In this document: in pieces, positions 8,167 to 17,180 of the stretch
How the letters are laid out: each line of letters starts with the position of its first letter
Numbering within the stretch: position 1 is the stretch's first letter
NCBI RefSeq assembly: GCF_011764425.1
Contig: NZ_BLPF01000004.1
Span: forward strand, 186,001 to 250,000
Reading direction: 5' to 3'
Source: Phytohabitans houttuyneae
Lineage (GTDB): Bacteria > Actinomycetota > Actinomycetes > Mycobacteriales > Micromonosporaceae
DNA length: 64,000 bases
The notes under the pieces: generated by a model
Told to the model about the DNA's origin: nothing
Database searches by the model: none
What the model saw: only the letters and a program-made list of their open reading frames with translations
Program-made: the position numbers and the translations under genes

Positions 8167-10982
8167 TCACAGCCTGGAGATGTTCCACAGGAGCACGCTG
8201 CTGTCCTGGCCGAGGCCTGCGAGGGCCGCGAGAGTGCTGCCGTCTGGGCTGAACGTTAATTGGAACGCGACGAATGCTTGTCCAGTCAGGGGTTCGCCGA
8301 TCTGTCGCCAGTCGCTGGTGTCCCACAGCCGTAGTGCGCCGGACATAGCGATGGTGGCGATGCTGCGCCCGTCAGGGCTGAACGCCACGCCATGCGTTGC
8401 TGCGCCGCCGTGTCCGACGAAGAGTTGGCCGATCTGCCGGCGGCTTGCCACGTCCCACAGATGTACTGTGCTGTTGTCGTCGAGCGTTGCGAGGGTATGA
8501 CCGTTTGGGCTGAACGCTACACCTGTGATGCGCTCACCGAGGCTGGCAACGGGCTTGCCCTTTCGCCGGCTGCTGGTGTCCCACAACTGGGCGGCCTGGT
8601 TGTTGGCGGTGGCAAGGGTGCGACCGTCCGGGCTGAACGCGACGTCCCATACGTAGCCGCTATGGCCGGTGAGAGGTTTGGCAATCCTGGTTTCCAGGTC
8701 CCACAGCAGTGTCTTGTCCGAGCCGGCGGTGGCGAGGGTGCGCCCGTCGGGGCTGAACGCGACGCTGTTGACGATGTCGGTGTGGCCGGTCAGGGGGTGT
8801 CCGATCGGCCGGCGGGTGGCGAAATCCCACAGACGCACGGTCTTGTCTCTGCCGGCGGTGGCGAGGGTGCGTCCGTCGGGGCTGAACGCCACGCCACAGA
8901 CCTCGTCGGTGTGGCCGGTCAGGGGGTGGCCCAGCTGCTGGCGGGTGGCGAGATCCCATAGGCGCACGATCTTGTCTGGGCCTGCGGTGGCGAGGATGTG
9001 ACCGTCGGGGCTGAACGCCATATCTTCCACGGGTCCGGTGTCAACGGGAGGCGTTATTTGTTGACCGGTGGCGATGTCCCGTAGTTCGGCCATACCGCCG
9101 ATGTCCGCGGTAGCGAGGGTCCGCCCGTCCGGGCTGAACGCTACGCCGAGGCAGAAGCCAGCGGACAGTTCGCGAAGCTGTCGTTTGCCTGCGATGTCCC
9201 ACAGTCGAACTACTCCGCTGCCGAGATCACTTATCGCGAGGGTACGTCCGTCGGGACTGAGAACCCCGGGTGTCTCGTGTTCTGGACTACGGGTGGCGGG
9301 TTGGTCGATCTGCCGGTGGCTGATGGTGTCCCAGATTCGGATCGTGCCGTCGGTGCTGGTGGTGACGAGGGTGCGCCCGTCCGGGCTGAACGCGACGCTG
9401 AAAACGGCATCTGTGTGACCGGTGAGTGGCTGGCCGAGCTGTTGGTGGGTGGCGGTGTCCCAGAGCCGCACGGTCTTGTCGTCTCCTGCGGTGGCGAGAG
9501 TGTGTCCGTCTGGGCTGAACGCCACGCCTAGGACATCGCCGGTATGACCGGCGAGAGGACGACCGATTGGTTGGCGGGTGGTGATGTCCCAAAGCCGCAC
9601 CACGCCATTCTCACCAGCGACGGCCAGGGTTCTCCCATCGGGCGCCGACGCTAGACCGCTGACCGCGCCGCCGCCGCCGCCGACGCCGGCGCCGGCGTCG
9701 GCGAACGGTCCGCCGAGCTGTCGGCTGGTGGCGACATCCCATAGCTGTACGCCGCGGGACCCGCCAGTTGCGAGAACGCGCCCGTCTGGGGTGAACGCCA
9801 GACCAGGGCCGAGCTGATAGTCCGGGCCGACCGGAAGCAACGACGGTCCGCTGAGGAGGTTCGTCGACGCGGACGGAGTTGTGGCGGGACGGTCCGGGAC
9901 CTCGCCGGGGGAGGCCGCCGGCGAAGGTTGGCTGTGGGTCGGTGTCGTCCGCGGGTGACCGACGAGGCCGGGTGGGTTGACACGGACTGATATCCGCACG
10001 GTGTGGATCTCGCCGCTGCGTATTTCGCGTACGTTGATGTTGGCACGGTTGGAGCCGACCCGGGGGCCAGGGTCACGACGAACGAGGTGTTGCTGCTGTC
10101 GATGCTGATCCAATCGGCGGCGCATTCGGCTAGCCAGTTCGAGGTGCCGTGCACCTCGATGTGCTCGGGCGGCAGGGTTTCGTCCGGCCGTACGTCGGTG
10201 ATGTCGATGCGGTAGGCGGACAGCCGGAACCCGCTGGCGGTGTGCGGTCTGCGACCGACTGCGACCGGGCGTCGGGCGATCAGGATGTCGCCGTCGCCGT
10301 CGAAGCGACGCTGCGGGATGACCGGTCCTTCGACGGTCATCTGCCGATGGACGTAACGGTAGAGGTCGGAGACAGAGATGTGGTCCGCGTCAGGAATGCC
10401 GGCTGCGCCGCGGATACCGTGCAGCAGGTGGGCGGTGAATCGGCTCAGGCCGCTGGCGTGGTCTGCGTCTCGGGTGCGGTCTCGGGGGCGGCCAGCAGCC
10501 ATGATGTATCGGCCTCGGCCGGCAAGTTCGGCGACCATGTCGCCGGTCTTGAACGCGCCGCTGTAGCAGCAATCGAGCACGATAACGATCGCGGCCGCTG
10601 GGCAGTACCGCATCATCCGGTCGACCGTCTCGGCGTTCACCGTGGTGGCGAGCTTGCGGTCGGTGCGGGTGTTGCGGCCGCAGAGTAGGAGTGACCCGTT
10701 GTCGTAGGCGGTCAGGCCGTGTCCGCTGTAGTAGATCAGCAGCATCTCGTCGCGGGTGGCTGCGGCGAAGAGTTGTTCGAGTGAGGCCGCGATGTCGTGG
10801 GAGTCCCGTTCGGTCAGCACTGACACGTCGGGCGGGGTGAATAGGCCGGTGACGGGGTCGGTGAGCGCCTCAGCTAACCGGGACACGTCGTTGAGTGGCC
10901 CCTTGAGGTCCGGGAGATTGGCCGGGTCGCTGGGATAATGCCAGTTCCCGATGAGTAGCGCCCGGTAGCGTCGCTGGCTCAT
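8167..10982 (-). CDS. caspase (peptidase C14) - WD40 repeat effector, frameshifted
   Basis: Starts at ATG 10982, overlapping the EACC1 stop by 4 nt, with AGAAGG upstream. Residues 1-~240 are a caspase-like domain with the catalytic dyad visible: His88 in LIYYSGHG and Cys138/139 in IVLDCCYSG. A linker follows, then about 13-14 WD40 repeats with the recurring pattern GHT..V..VAFSPDGRTLATAG.D.TVRLWD, forming one or two beta-propellers. The frame changes once near 10059-10066, within a C5/G3 run; one extra base restores a continuous ~938-residue protein. Known for the family: such proteases pair with EACC1 in actinobacterial conflict systems. Here the WD40 propeller would be the sensor and the protease the effector; that assignment is inference. 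Confidence 0.8.
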
Positions 10983-11368
10983 TGGTCGCCTTCTCGCACC
11001 TGGATCGCCTGGGCCAGCTTCGCGAACGTCGCGTCGTCGACGGCCGTGCCTTGTACGACGATCCGCTCCCGCCGTCCGTCGATGGTCCACGCCACCTCGA
11101 TGCGGCGGGTGCGATCACGTGACAGCCACGCCTTCCAGCACTGCACTGCGGCCGTGAACGCCTGCGCCGAGCCCAACGCCAGGATCACGGCCTCTACCGC
11201 GCCCTTGTCACCCGTCGCCGGAATAGACTCGCGCCTCACGCCACCGGTCTCCCTGGCGAGGTCGGCCAGAAGGTCTAGCTCCTGCGTGATCCACCGCTCA
11301 TCGTCCGCGTCGAACCGGTCGCTGTGCATGGACAACATCAGCTCGACCGCATCTGGGCCTTCACTCAT
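10979..11368 (-). CDS. EACC1-like effector-associated constant component
   Basis: 129 aa from ATG 11368. It has the EACC1 pattern as I recall it: DDERWITQELDLLADLA near the N terminus, KGAVEAVILALGSAQAF in the middle, WKAWLSRDRTRRIEVAW, and a C-terminal RIVVQGTAVDDATFAKL. EACC1 proteins are described as the constant partner of variable effectors in NTP-dependent conflict systems (Kaur, Burroughs, Iyer and Aravind). Here the variable partner is the caspase-WD40 protein, coupled by an ATGA overlap. No catalytic residues are apparent, so an adaptor role is likely. Confidence 0.7.
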   Translation of the reverse strand: MSEGPDAVELMLSMHSDRFDADDERWITQELDLLADLARETGGVRRESIPATGDKGAVEAVILALGSAQAFTAAVQCWKAWLSRDRTRRIEVAWTIDGRRERIVVQGTAVDDATFAKLAQAIQVREGDQ

Positions 11369-12058
11369 GGGTTTCGTCCTCCGGCGACGTTCATGACACC
11401 CGACCGAGGCCCACATTCTCGCCGCCACTCGCGTCGGTGTGCCATCCTCCCGTTGCGAATCGTAGATGTCCGTCCGAAACTCGACAGAACTGGCACATCT
11501 TCAGGATCGTGTTGAAACCGGCGAGGGTGGCCAACGTGATCACGATGACAGGCGCCACCGCAGCGAGTTGGATCCTGAGCCACTTGGCGGCGGGTGCCGC
11601 CGGTCGGAGCATATTGTCACCGGCCGCTCCCGCCAGCCGATTTCATGATTTCGGCTCAGGCCGAGGCGCTCTGAACTGCGGGAAAGTTAGCGACACGTCG
11701 ATCGAGCTGCCTGGCCTGCCAACTGCCGCTGACAGGACATGTGCTCAATGGCCAACGCAGCGTTGGTGACAGTCATCGCTGAAAAGTGACAACTACGGTT
11801 GACCGTCACAGCCGCCCAGCAACTCTTGGTGCCCGGAGGCGCCAACGGCCCGGTGCGCCATCTATCGCTTGCAGCCGCCACCTAACGCTGGCAGTCACAA
11901 TTTCGCCGTAGAAACCTCGACCGAACCGTCCGGATCGGCTTGATCGGTCCGTGGAGGTAGGCGCCAATGTTTACGACGGCAGCACCCGTGGGGCCGGCCG
12001 TTTCTTGGGAGCCGAAAACCGGTGCACCACCACCAGATCGGCGGAAGGAGTGTCCACA
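11369..12058. other. intergenic stretch without supported genes
   Basis: About 690 nt upstream of EACC1. Minus-strand promoter elements for EACC1 must lie here but I cannot pin them down. The right-hand IS-end-like repeat is at 11765-11793. Short frames in this stretch lack codon bias. Confidence 0.4.
11765..11793. repeat. IS-end-like repeat, right side of the EACC1/caspase module
   Basis: GGTGACAGTCATCGCTGAAA followed by AGTGACAAC. It resembles the reverse complement of the unit at 7684-7710, so the two are arranged as inverted ends around the ~4 kb module. IS21-like ends are suggested; no transposase gene is seen. Confidence 0.4.
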
Positions 12059-12124
12059 GTGGCACATCTGCTCGAACTCCTCACGATCAGGTTCAGGCGT
12101 CGGCGTGTCGAGGCGCTGCCGTGA
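12059..12124 (+). CDS. possible 21-residue basic peptide
   Basis: AAGGAG lies 8 nt upstream of GTG 12059, giving VAHLLELLTIRFRRRRVEAL plus one residue before TGA. The amphipathic Leu-rich then Arg-rich composition and well-placed ribosome site suggest a real mini-gene or leader peptide for the gene starting ~20 nt downstream. No conservation data are available. Confidence 0.3.
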   Translation: MAHLLELLTIRFRRRRVEALP

Positions 12125-12141
12125 CCGCCGGAGGGGATGCC

Positions 12142-12693
12142 GTGGGCGTTCACCGGTTCGGATTGATCCTCGACCGCCCGCCGGACCGCTCGCAGGCCGC
12201 CTTGGTGGTGGACACCCATCCGGATCTCGACGTGCGCCCCTCCCAACAGCACGTGACCGTGCGGCGCCGCAGCTCCAGCCTGGCCGCCGCCGTCGTGTCG
12301 GCCATCGTTGACCTGGAAGCGTTCGACCTCAACCCGGTCCGGGTGCGCGCCGATGACTGGGTCACCCTCGCTGACATCGGCGAGCGGATCGGCCGGTCCC
12401 GGGAGATGGTCCGCCAGTGGTCGACCGGCCAGCAGGGACCGGGAGGCTTCCCGCCACCGGTCAATCCGGGCCGGGACACCAAGTTCTACTCCTGGACCGA
12501 GGTCGCACTCTGGCATCGCGCCCACCGGGACTTCTACCTGCCCCGCCCGGACGGCCTGCTGGTGGTGGCGAACCTGCTCCTACAAGCCAAGCGACTCGTG
12601 CCGCTCGTGCGCGACAAGCAAACCCTGACCGGCCTGCTCAGCCCTACCAGGAAGGCCATGGCGTCCAGCCGCCACGCGCAAGGGAAGGACTGA
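12142..12693 (+). CDS. helix-turn-helix DNA-binding protein
   Basis: 183 aa from GTG 12142, chosen because GGAGGGG ends ~7 nt upstream; GTG 12121 is an alternative. Residues ~70-130 contain WVTLADIGERIGRSREMVRQ, then a loop and KFYSWTEVALWHRAH, a MerR/excisionase-like winged HTH. The N-terminal ~65 residues form a separate small domain (RFGLILDRPPDRSQAALVVD). Likely a transcriptional regulator or element-associated DNA-binding protein. A plus-strand run of small genes follows. Confidence 0.65.
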   Translation: MGVHRFGLILDRPPDRSQAALVVDTHPDLDVRPSQQHVTVRRRSSSLAAAVVSAIVDLEAFDLNPVRVRADDWVTLADIGERIGRSREMVRQWSTGQQGPGGFPPPVNPGRDTKFYSWTEVALWHRAHRDFYLPRPDGLLVVANLLLQAKRLVPLVRDKQTLTGLLSPTRKAMASSRHAQGKD

Positions 12694-12700
12694 CCACGCG

Positions 12701-13078
12701 ATGAAGGCAGAGGTGTACCACAACGTTGCGGTCGACGACGGCGGGCGTCATCTCGGACTCCTCGATGGCTACCTGCCGGGGCATCCGGTGACGCTCGTGT
12801 TCTCCACCCAGATCCCGGAGTGTAACGACCTGGACGCGTGTGAGCAGCTCTACCGGCTACTCAACGTCGGTCACGACCCGGACTTCGGCGAGCCCGACCC
12901 CCGCGCCACGCAGTACCGGGCACGCGGCAACCGGTCGCTGTCCATGGGCGATGTCGCCTGCATCGACGGACGCTGCTACGCCTGCGCCCGCTTCGGCTGG
13001 CAACGACTGGACCACGAACCGTCGATCGTGCACGTGACCGGCATAGCCGGCACGACCCCGATCGGCGAGCAGGGCTAA
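12701..13078 (+). CDS. hypothetical protein, plasmid/ICE type
   Basis: 125 aa. The C-terminal half has ATQYRARGNRSLSMGDVACI followed by GRCYACARFGWQRL. This 'GNRSLSVGDV' pattern recurs in small proteins on actinobacterial conjugative elements, as far as I recall. No enzymatic motif. It sits 7 nt after the HTH gene, so the two are probably co-transcribed. Confidence 0.6.
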   Translation: MKAEVYHNVAVDDGGRHLGLLDGYLPGHPVTLVFSTQIPECNDLDACEQLYRLLNVGHDPDFGEPDPRATQYRARGNRSLSMGDVACIDGRCYACARFGWQRLDHEPSIVHVTGIAGTTPIGEQG

Positions 13079-13168
13079 CCCGCGCACGGCGAACAGCGCC
13101 AACCACCCATCCACAGTGGAGCGTGCCCCGATGCCGGCGCGCCAACGTTTCAAGAGAGGGAGCAGAAG

Positions 13169-13531
13169 ATGGCCGTGCAGACGCTGGAGGAGTTCATCGC
13201 CACCTATGGCAACCCAGACAAGCCGCCGCCGGTGTTCGAGCCTGGTCCCGAGGCGGCGCAGTGGCCCACGATTCTGGTCAAGGCTGGCGACAAGGCCGCC
13301 ATCGTGCAGTTCATGAACGTCGGCGCCGACAGCGACGGCCAGCACCTGTGCATCGACGTGCACGCCTTCGTCGCCGGACGGACAGCGCGGGCCAGCGTGT
13401 TCGGCATGGAGTCCGGGCGGCGCCTGGAAGGCTTCGCCGACACCGACGCCGCCGGGACCTCGCACGGCGTGCCGGCGGCCCGCCTCGTCGCCGTGCTCAT
13501 CGGCGCGCAGACCGAAACCGGCGGGCAGTGA
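13169..13531 (+). CDS. hypothetical protein
   Basis: 120 aa from ATG 13169, with GAGAGGGAG upstream. Acidic, alpha/beta-like, with AAQWPTILVKAGDKAAIVQF and QHLCIDVHAFVAGRTARASV. No motif recognised. The next gene starts 1 nt after its stop. Confidence 0.6.
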   Translation: MAVQTLEEFIATYGNPDKPPPVFEPGPEAAQWPTILVKAGDKAAIVQFMNVGADSDGQHLCIDVHAFVAGRTARASVFGMESGRRLEGFADTDAAGTSHGVPAARLVAVLIGAQTETGGQ

Positions 13532-13532
13532 C

Positions 13533-14012
13533 ATGGCCGACCTGACCCGCCTGCACGAGCAGATCACCACCGTCGAGCGGCAACTCGCCGCCATGAGAAG
13601 TCAATCGGCCGAGGGCACCAGCACGCGGCGCATGGCCGCCCGGCGGGCCGAGGTCGCCAAGCAGCAGCGCTACCTCGACGGGCTCCGCGAAGCGCTCACG
13701 CTCCTCACCACCGGCGAGGCGAACCAGGCGGTCATCGAGATATCCGCGCATCCGTCGACCTGGGCTACCGTGCTCCGGCTGGCCATCACCGGCAAGACGG
13801 CCGATCAGACCACCATCGGGCGCGGCGTGAACAGCGGCACCATCCGGCTCAGCGAGGCCGCGGCATGGAGCGCCGACAACAACCGCGCCATCGAGCCGAT
13901 CATCCAGGCCGTGCAGGCGGCCTGCCAGGCCAAACCCCACTGGCGGCGCTGGTTCCCGGACGCGCTGTTCAACAACCTCGCCGGCGCGAGCGAGCGTGCA
14001 GCCGACAGCTGA
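13533..14012 (+). CDS. coiled-coil hypothetical protein
   Basis: 159 aa. Residues 1-~65 are a charged heptad-like helix (LTRLHEQITTVERQLAAMRS, RRAEVAKQQRYLDGLREALT). The remainder is a small folded region (WATVLRLAITGKTADQTTIG, KPHWRRWFPDALFNNLAG). Not recognised. It ends the 12.1-14.0 kb run; the following ~430 nt up to the STAS gene hold no supported gene. Confidence 0.6.
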   Translation: MADLTRLHEQITTVERQLAAMRSQSAEGTSTRRMAARRAEVAKQQRYLDGLREALTLLTTGEANQAVIEISAHPSTWATVLRLAITGKTADQTTIGRGVNSGTIRLSEAAAWSADNNRAIEPIIQAVQAACQAKPHWRRWFPDALFNNLAGASERAADS

Positions 14013-14443
14013 CAACACCTGGTGCGACCACCGCCACCGCGCCCCGAGCCGAAGGGCGGACGCCGGCACTGCGATGGACGGGTCGACCAGATGGGGTCGT
14101 CGGAGCGCTCCTGGCCGACGGGGGGCAGCGCAGGAATGCTCCGACGACTCCCACAATGGATGGTGATACCTCCCCGAGGCGGGAGGACACAACACCCGAT
14201 CACCCGTACCGGCCGGTCCGCCACGACACCGGCTGCACGGTACCGGCCAGCGTACCGACACCGGCCCCACCACGCCTCAGACGACCGGACGGGGACCGGT
14301 ACACCACACGTCCGCCACCCGACCGGGTCGATACGTGTGCGGGATAAGCTCGGCGACAACCCGACTCCGCGCCCGGCGACCGCTTGCGCCGTGCGGCCTG
14401 GGAACACCCCAACCGTCTCGGACCTTCGCCCTGCGCCGCCGCA

Positions 14444-14467
14444 GTCGCCCGACTAGAGTCGGGCGAC
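14444..14467 (+). promoter_or_regulatory. 24-bp perfect palindrome containing a leaderless -10 element
   Basis: An 11-bp arm GTCGCCCGACT, a 2-nt centre AG, and the exact complementary arm end immediately before ATG 14468. TAGAGT (14454-14459) inside it fits a TANNNT -10 box 8 nt before the start codon, and no ribosome site is present. A leaderless transcript whose promoter overlaps an operator is the simplest reading (inference). Confidence 0.55.
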
Positions 14468-14800
14468 ATGCACACCCCTGGTCGGTTGGCGTGCCGGGTC
14501 GAGGAACACGGCGACACCATCCATCTGATCGCGATGGGCGACCTGGATCACGACACCCGCGACACGTTCGAGGCCGCCGTCCAAGCCGTGCTGACCAAGC
14601 AGCCGGGCACCGTCGTGTTGGACCTGACCGCCGTGCCGTTCCTGTCATCCGAGGGTGTCAGTGCCCTGATCGACGCAGACCGCCGTGCCACCGACACCGG
14701 CGTCACGCTCACCATCACACCGAGTCCGTTCCTACGGCGCCGCCTCGACATGTTCGGCCTCACCGGCGTACTCACCCTGACCCCCGACACACTCATCTAA
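14468..14800 (+). CDS. STAS-domain anti-sigma factor antagonist
   Basis: 110 aa, one STAS domain. HLIAMGDLDHDTRDTFEAAV and GTVVLDLTAVPFLSSEGVSA are the strand-helix core, with the Ser-Ser-Glu-Gly loop where SpoIIAA-type antagonists carry the phosphorylated serine. Such proteins bind anti-sigma factors and free sigma factors when dephosphorylated. No anti-sigma kinase or sigma gene is adjacent, so its partner is elsewhere. The start is set by ATG directly after the palindrome. Confidence 0.8.
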   Translation: MHTPGRLACRVEEHGDTIHLIAMGDLDHDTRDTFEAAVQAVLTKQPGTVVLDLTAVPFLSSEGVSALIDADRRATDTGVTLTITPSPFLRRRLDMFGLTGVLTLTPDTLI

Positions 14801-14813
14801 AGGCAGAGGCTCC

Positions 14814-14960
14814 ATGCGGCAGCCCACCGACGATGACCTCCATGCCACGCGGCGTCACGCGACAGTGCGCCTGACCCCGCAGCCTCGGCAATCCGCCGAC
14901 TGGGCCGTGCAACGGCTGCCCACCAGCCGGAGCGAGCGCGGACGGCGATTCGGCGCATAG
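14814..14960 (+). CDS. possible small basic protein
   Basis: 48 aa, beginning MRQPTDDDLHATRRHATVRL. Starts 13 nt after the STAS stop with AGAGG upstream. Low complexity in Arg and Gln, no motif. Distance and ribosome site are its only support. Confidence 0.3.
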   Translation: MRQPTDDDLHATRRHATVRLTPQPRQSADWAVQRLPTSRSERGRRFGA

Positions 14961-15022
14961 CACGCGCACGAAGGGCGCCGCCGGTCACGCTGACCGGCGG
15001 CGCCGCACCCCCCTTTGTGGAA

Positions 15023-15196
15023 TCAGTCGTCGTCTTCGTCGCGGTCCTCGTGTGCGGCGGAGACCGCAGGGACTTCGAGCAGGTAGTGCAGGGCGCCGTT
15101 GATGTCGGTGTCTCGGCTGGCGGCGGTGCGGGCTAGCACGTCGTACGCCTCGTCACTGATTTCGATCTGCCGGGTCGCGGGTGTCGGGTTGGTCAT
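15023..15196 (-). CDS. ribbon-helix-helix-like small protein
   Basis: 57 aa from ATG 15196, with GGAGGA 5 nt upstream. TRQIEISDEAYDVLARTAAS followed by a helix and an Asp/Glu-rich tail resembles a ribbon-helix-helix fold, as in antitoxins and plasmid copy-control repressors. No toxin is adjacent. The DNA-binding role is inferred. Confidence 0.55.
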   Translation of the reverse strand: MTNPTPATRQIEISDEAYDVLARTAASRDTDINGALHYLLEVPAVSAAHEDRDEDDD

Positions 15197-15339
15197 CGCG
15201 GTCCTCCATGGGCCGGTCCGGGTCATGCCCGGGGGGATTCCCGGGCACCCGCGCCTATCCATGCCCACCTCCGCGCGCCGATCAAGCCGGGCCCGGCCGG
15301 CACACCGCCGGCCGGCTGTGGAGGCGCCCGGCGTGCCCG

Positions 15340-15723
15340 TCAGTGTGGAGTGGTCGTGGTGGATGCCCGGTCGGTGGTGTCGGCGGCGCGCAGCAGCGCG
15401 GCGGCGAAGGCGCGGGCCTGGTCCGGGCTGAGGCTCAGCTGGAGCGGGAAGTCGGTGGGGACGGTGACCTCCACGTAGGGGCGTTCGAGGTCGGCTGGGT
15501 CGGTGCCGATCCAGCCTGGTGCCTTGTCCCAGAACGCGGTCCGTACGGACGTCTCGACCAGCGCGCATCCTTCGTCGTACATGGGCACTGTTTCGGCCGG
15601 TCCCCGGTGCAGCAGGGCGCGGTGCGGTTCGGTGTCGTAGTGGCGGCAGTCCACGCACCAGGGCGGGCAGTGCGCCGGGTGCGGCGCCCGCGCCGCAGCC
15701 GGCGGCAGCGTCAACTTGTCCAC
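15340..15723 (-). CDS. DUF6907-like protein
   Basis: 127 aa from GTG 15723, preferred because GAGGAGG lies ~8 nt upstream. CPPWCVDCRHYD near the N terminus, a central acidic stretch, then PYVEVTVPTDFPLQLSLSPD and a helix RAFAAALLRAADTTD match what I recall of DUF6907, an actinobacterial family of unknown function found in mobile regions. The Cys-rich motif may bind zinc. Confidence 0.6.
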   Translation of the reverse strand: MDKLTLPPAAARAPHPAHCPPWCVDCRHYDTEPHRALLHRGPAETVPMYDEGCALVETSVRTAFWDKAPGWIGTDPADLERPYVEVTVPTDFPLQLSLSPDQARAFAAALLRAADTTDRASTTTTPH

Positions 15724-15771
15724 GGGCGGCCTCCTCAAAGTTGCGAGCCGGATGGGGGCTGCGTCACAACG

Positions 15772-17106
15772 TTAGACCGGTGTGGTGGGGCGGGAACCGT
15801 TGGCTGAGCGCGTCTCCTGGCGTAGCGCGGCCAGCAGCTCGGACACGCGGTTGTTGCGGATGGAGTGGCCGTTGCGGCGCAGCCGGTGGGCCAGGGCGTC
15901 CCGGCTGACCGTGTGACCTTCGCGGGCCAGCTCGTCACGGGCGGCCCGCGCAGCCGGTAGCAATGGCACGAGGTCCGCATCCAGTTCCGCGCCCTGGTCC
16001 GGCTCGTGTCCCACGTCGTCGTACTCGTCGTCGGGGTCGGTTTCGTCGTTGTTGGCGTCAACATCGTTCCTGTCGGGTTCGGCGCTGAGAACGTCGTCCC
16101 GGTCGGCAACCGTTTCCGGGTCCGCCACACGGCGGCCGTCGTGATCAGATGCGTTCTCCGGCTCGGGCGACGCGGCCGGCGAGGCATCACCGCCGGTGAT
16201 CGGCGTCAGCTCGGTCGGCTCGCCCGGTGCTGACTGGCCCGATGGTGGCCCGGTCGATGCGGGCGCCGGTGCGGTGATGGCCGGTGCCAGCCGGTCTGCC
16301 CACGCACCGTAGTTCACCAGGGCTGCGAGTTCGCCGGCGAGCCGGTCCAGGTCGAGAGTGCGGACGGCGATCTCGGCCATGCCCGGGTCACGCTGGTCGG
16401 CGCGGATCACCTCCTCGACGGCGTTGGCGATGGCGGGGCGCCGTTGCTCGGCGCGGATCGCCAGTTCGGCGGCCCGCAACGATTCGAACAACCCCAACGG
16501 CCGCCACCTGCCGCTGTCGACGTCAACGCGGCCTTCGCGGGCCAGTTCCGCGGCTCGGGCGGTCCAGACCGGATGACGCATCCGCCGCCACAGTCCGTAG
16601 TCCGGGGCGGTGTCGGCGAGTTTCCCCGCCGCGCGTAGCGCGTCTCGGCGGCGCGCGGCCGAGTGCAGCAGCCACAGCGCGTATGCCGAGCCGGACAGCA
16701 CCCCGAACCCGGCCGACCAGTACAGGTGCGGCCAGTGCCCGGCTACCAGGATGCCGACCGCCACCATGGCGACGACGGTGGAGAAAGTCCGGAACCCGTA
16801 GGCCCGTTCGCCGAGTCGCATCCGCTGGTCGGCCATCGCGGAAAGAGTCATGGCCAGCAGCTCCAGACACAGGGCAAAGGGCAATACCGCCGCAACCCTC
16901 GCTATCGCCGGCACGCCCGGTGGCCAAGGTGCGTGGGTAACCGCGACCCAGGTCTGGCCGATCACCGCACCGGTCGCGGCCACGGCGTAGAACCAGTACG
17001 CCAACCGTGCCGGCGACCAACTCGGCCCCGCCTCGGCGGGCGGCATCGGCACGGCGGCAGCTTCCCGACCGTGCGGCTTGCTCGTCGTCTGGGACACAGC
17101 CGTCAC
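15772..17106 (-). CDS. multi-pass membrane protein with C-terminal HTH-like tail
   Basis: 444 aa. Four hydrophobic segments lie in residues ~30-150 (RLAYWFYAVAATGAVIGQTW; AAVLPFALCLELLAMTLSAM; VVAMVAVGILVAGHW; GVLSGSAYALWLL). They resemble the N-terminal part of SpdB/DUF2637-type spread proteins. A charged cytosolic region and an Asp/Glu/Pro-rich linker follow. The end reads RDALAHRLRRNGHSIRNNRV, a helix-turn-helix-like element. Coupled by a GTGA overlap to a 25-residue ORF that itself overlaps the LysM-BTAD gene. A role in transfer or pilus regulation is inference. Confidence 0.6.
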   Translation of the reverse strand: MTAVSQTTSKPHGREAAAVPMPPAEAGPSWSPARLAYWFYAVAATGAVIGQTWVAVTHAPWPPGVPAIARVAAVLPFALCLELLAMTLSAMADQRMRLGERAYGFRTFSTVVAMVAVGILVAGHWPHLYWSAGFGVLSGSAYALWLLHSAARRRDALRAAGKLADTAPDYGLWRRMRHPVWTARAAELAREGRVDVDSGRWRPLGLFESLRAAELAIRAEQRRPAIANAVEEVIRADQRDPGMAEIAVRTLDLDRLAGELAALVNYGAWADRLAPAITAPAPASTGPPSGQSAPGEPTELTPITGGDASPAASPEPENASDHDGRRVADPETVADRDDVLSAEPDRNDVDANNDETDPDDEYDDVGHEPDQGAELDADLVPLLPAARAARDELAREGHTVSRDALAHRLRRNGHSIRNNRVSELLAALRQETRSANGSRPTTPV

Positions 17107-17180
17107 CCCCGCTCGGCGCCCTGGTCAGTGACGGCCGCGAGCCGCAGCCGGTCCTCGCAGCGCAGCCGGGCCGGGTTCAT
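17103..17180 (-). CDS. 25-residue coupling mini-ORF
   Basis: MNPARLRCEDRLRLAAVTDQ plus five residues. Its ATG overlaps the LysM-BTAD stop (ATGA) and its TGA overlaps the start of the following membrane protein (GTGA). It therefore bridges an otherwise 70-nt gap and would let ribosomes pass from one gene to the next. Composition is unremarkable; the precise double overlap is the evidence. Confidence 0.4.
   Translation of the reverse strand: MNPARLRCEDRLRLAAVTDQGAERG

Noticed and set aside
7783-8326. Minus-strand ORFs downstream of the caspase-WD40 gene
   Set aside because: Arg/Pro/Gln-rich shadow composition, no starts with ribosome sites, and overlap with repeat sequence.
8180-9592. Long plus-strand and alternative minus-strand ORFs across the WD40 repeats
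   Set aside because: Repeated WD40 codons open all frames; only the minus frame yields the WD40 consensus.
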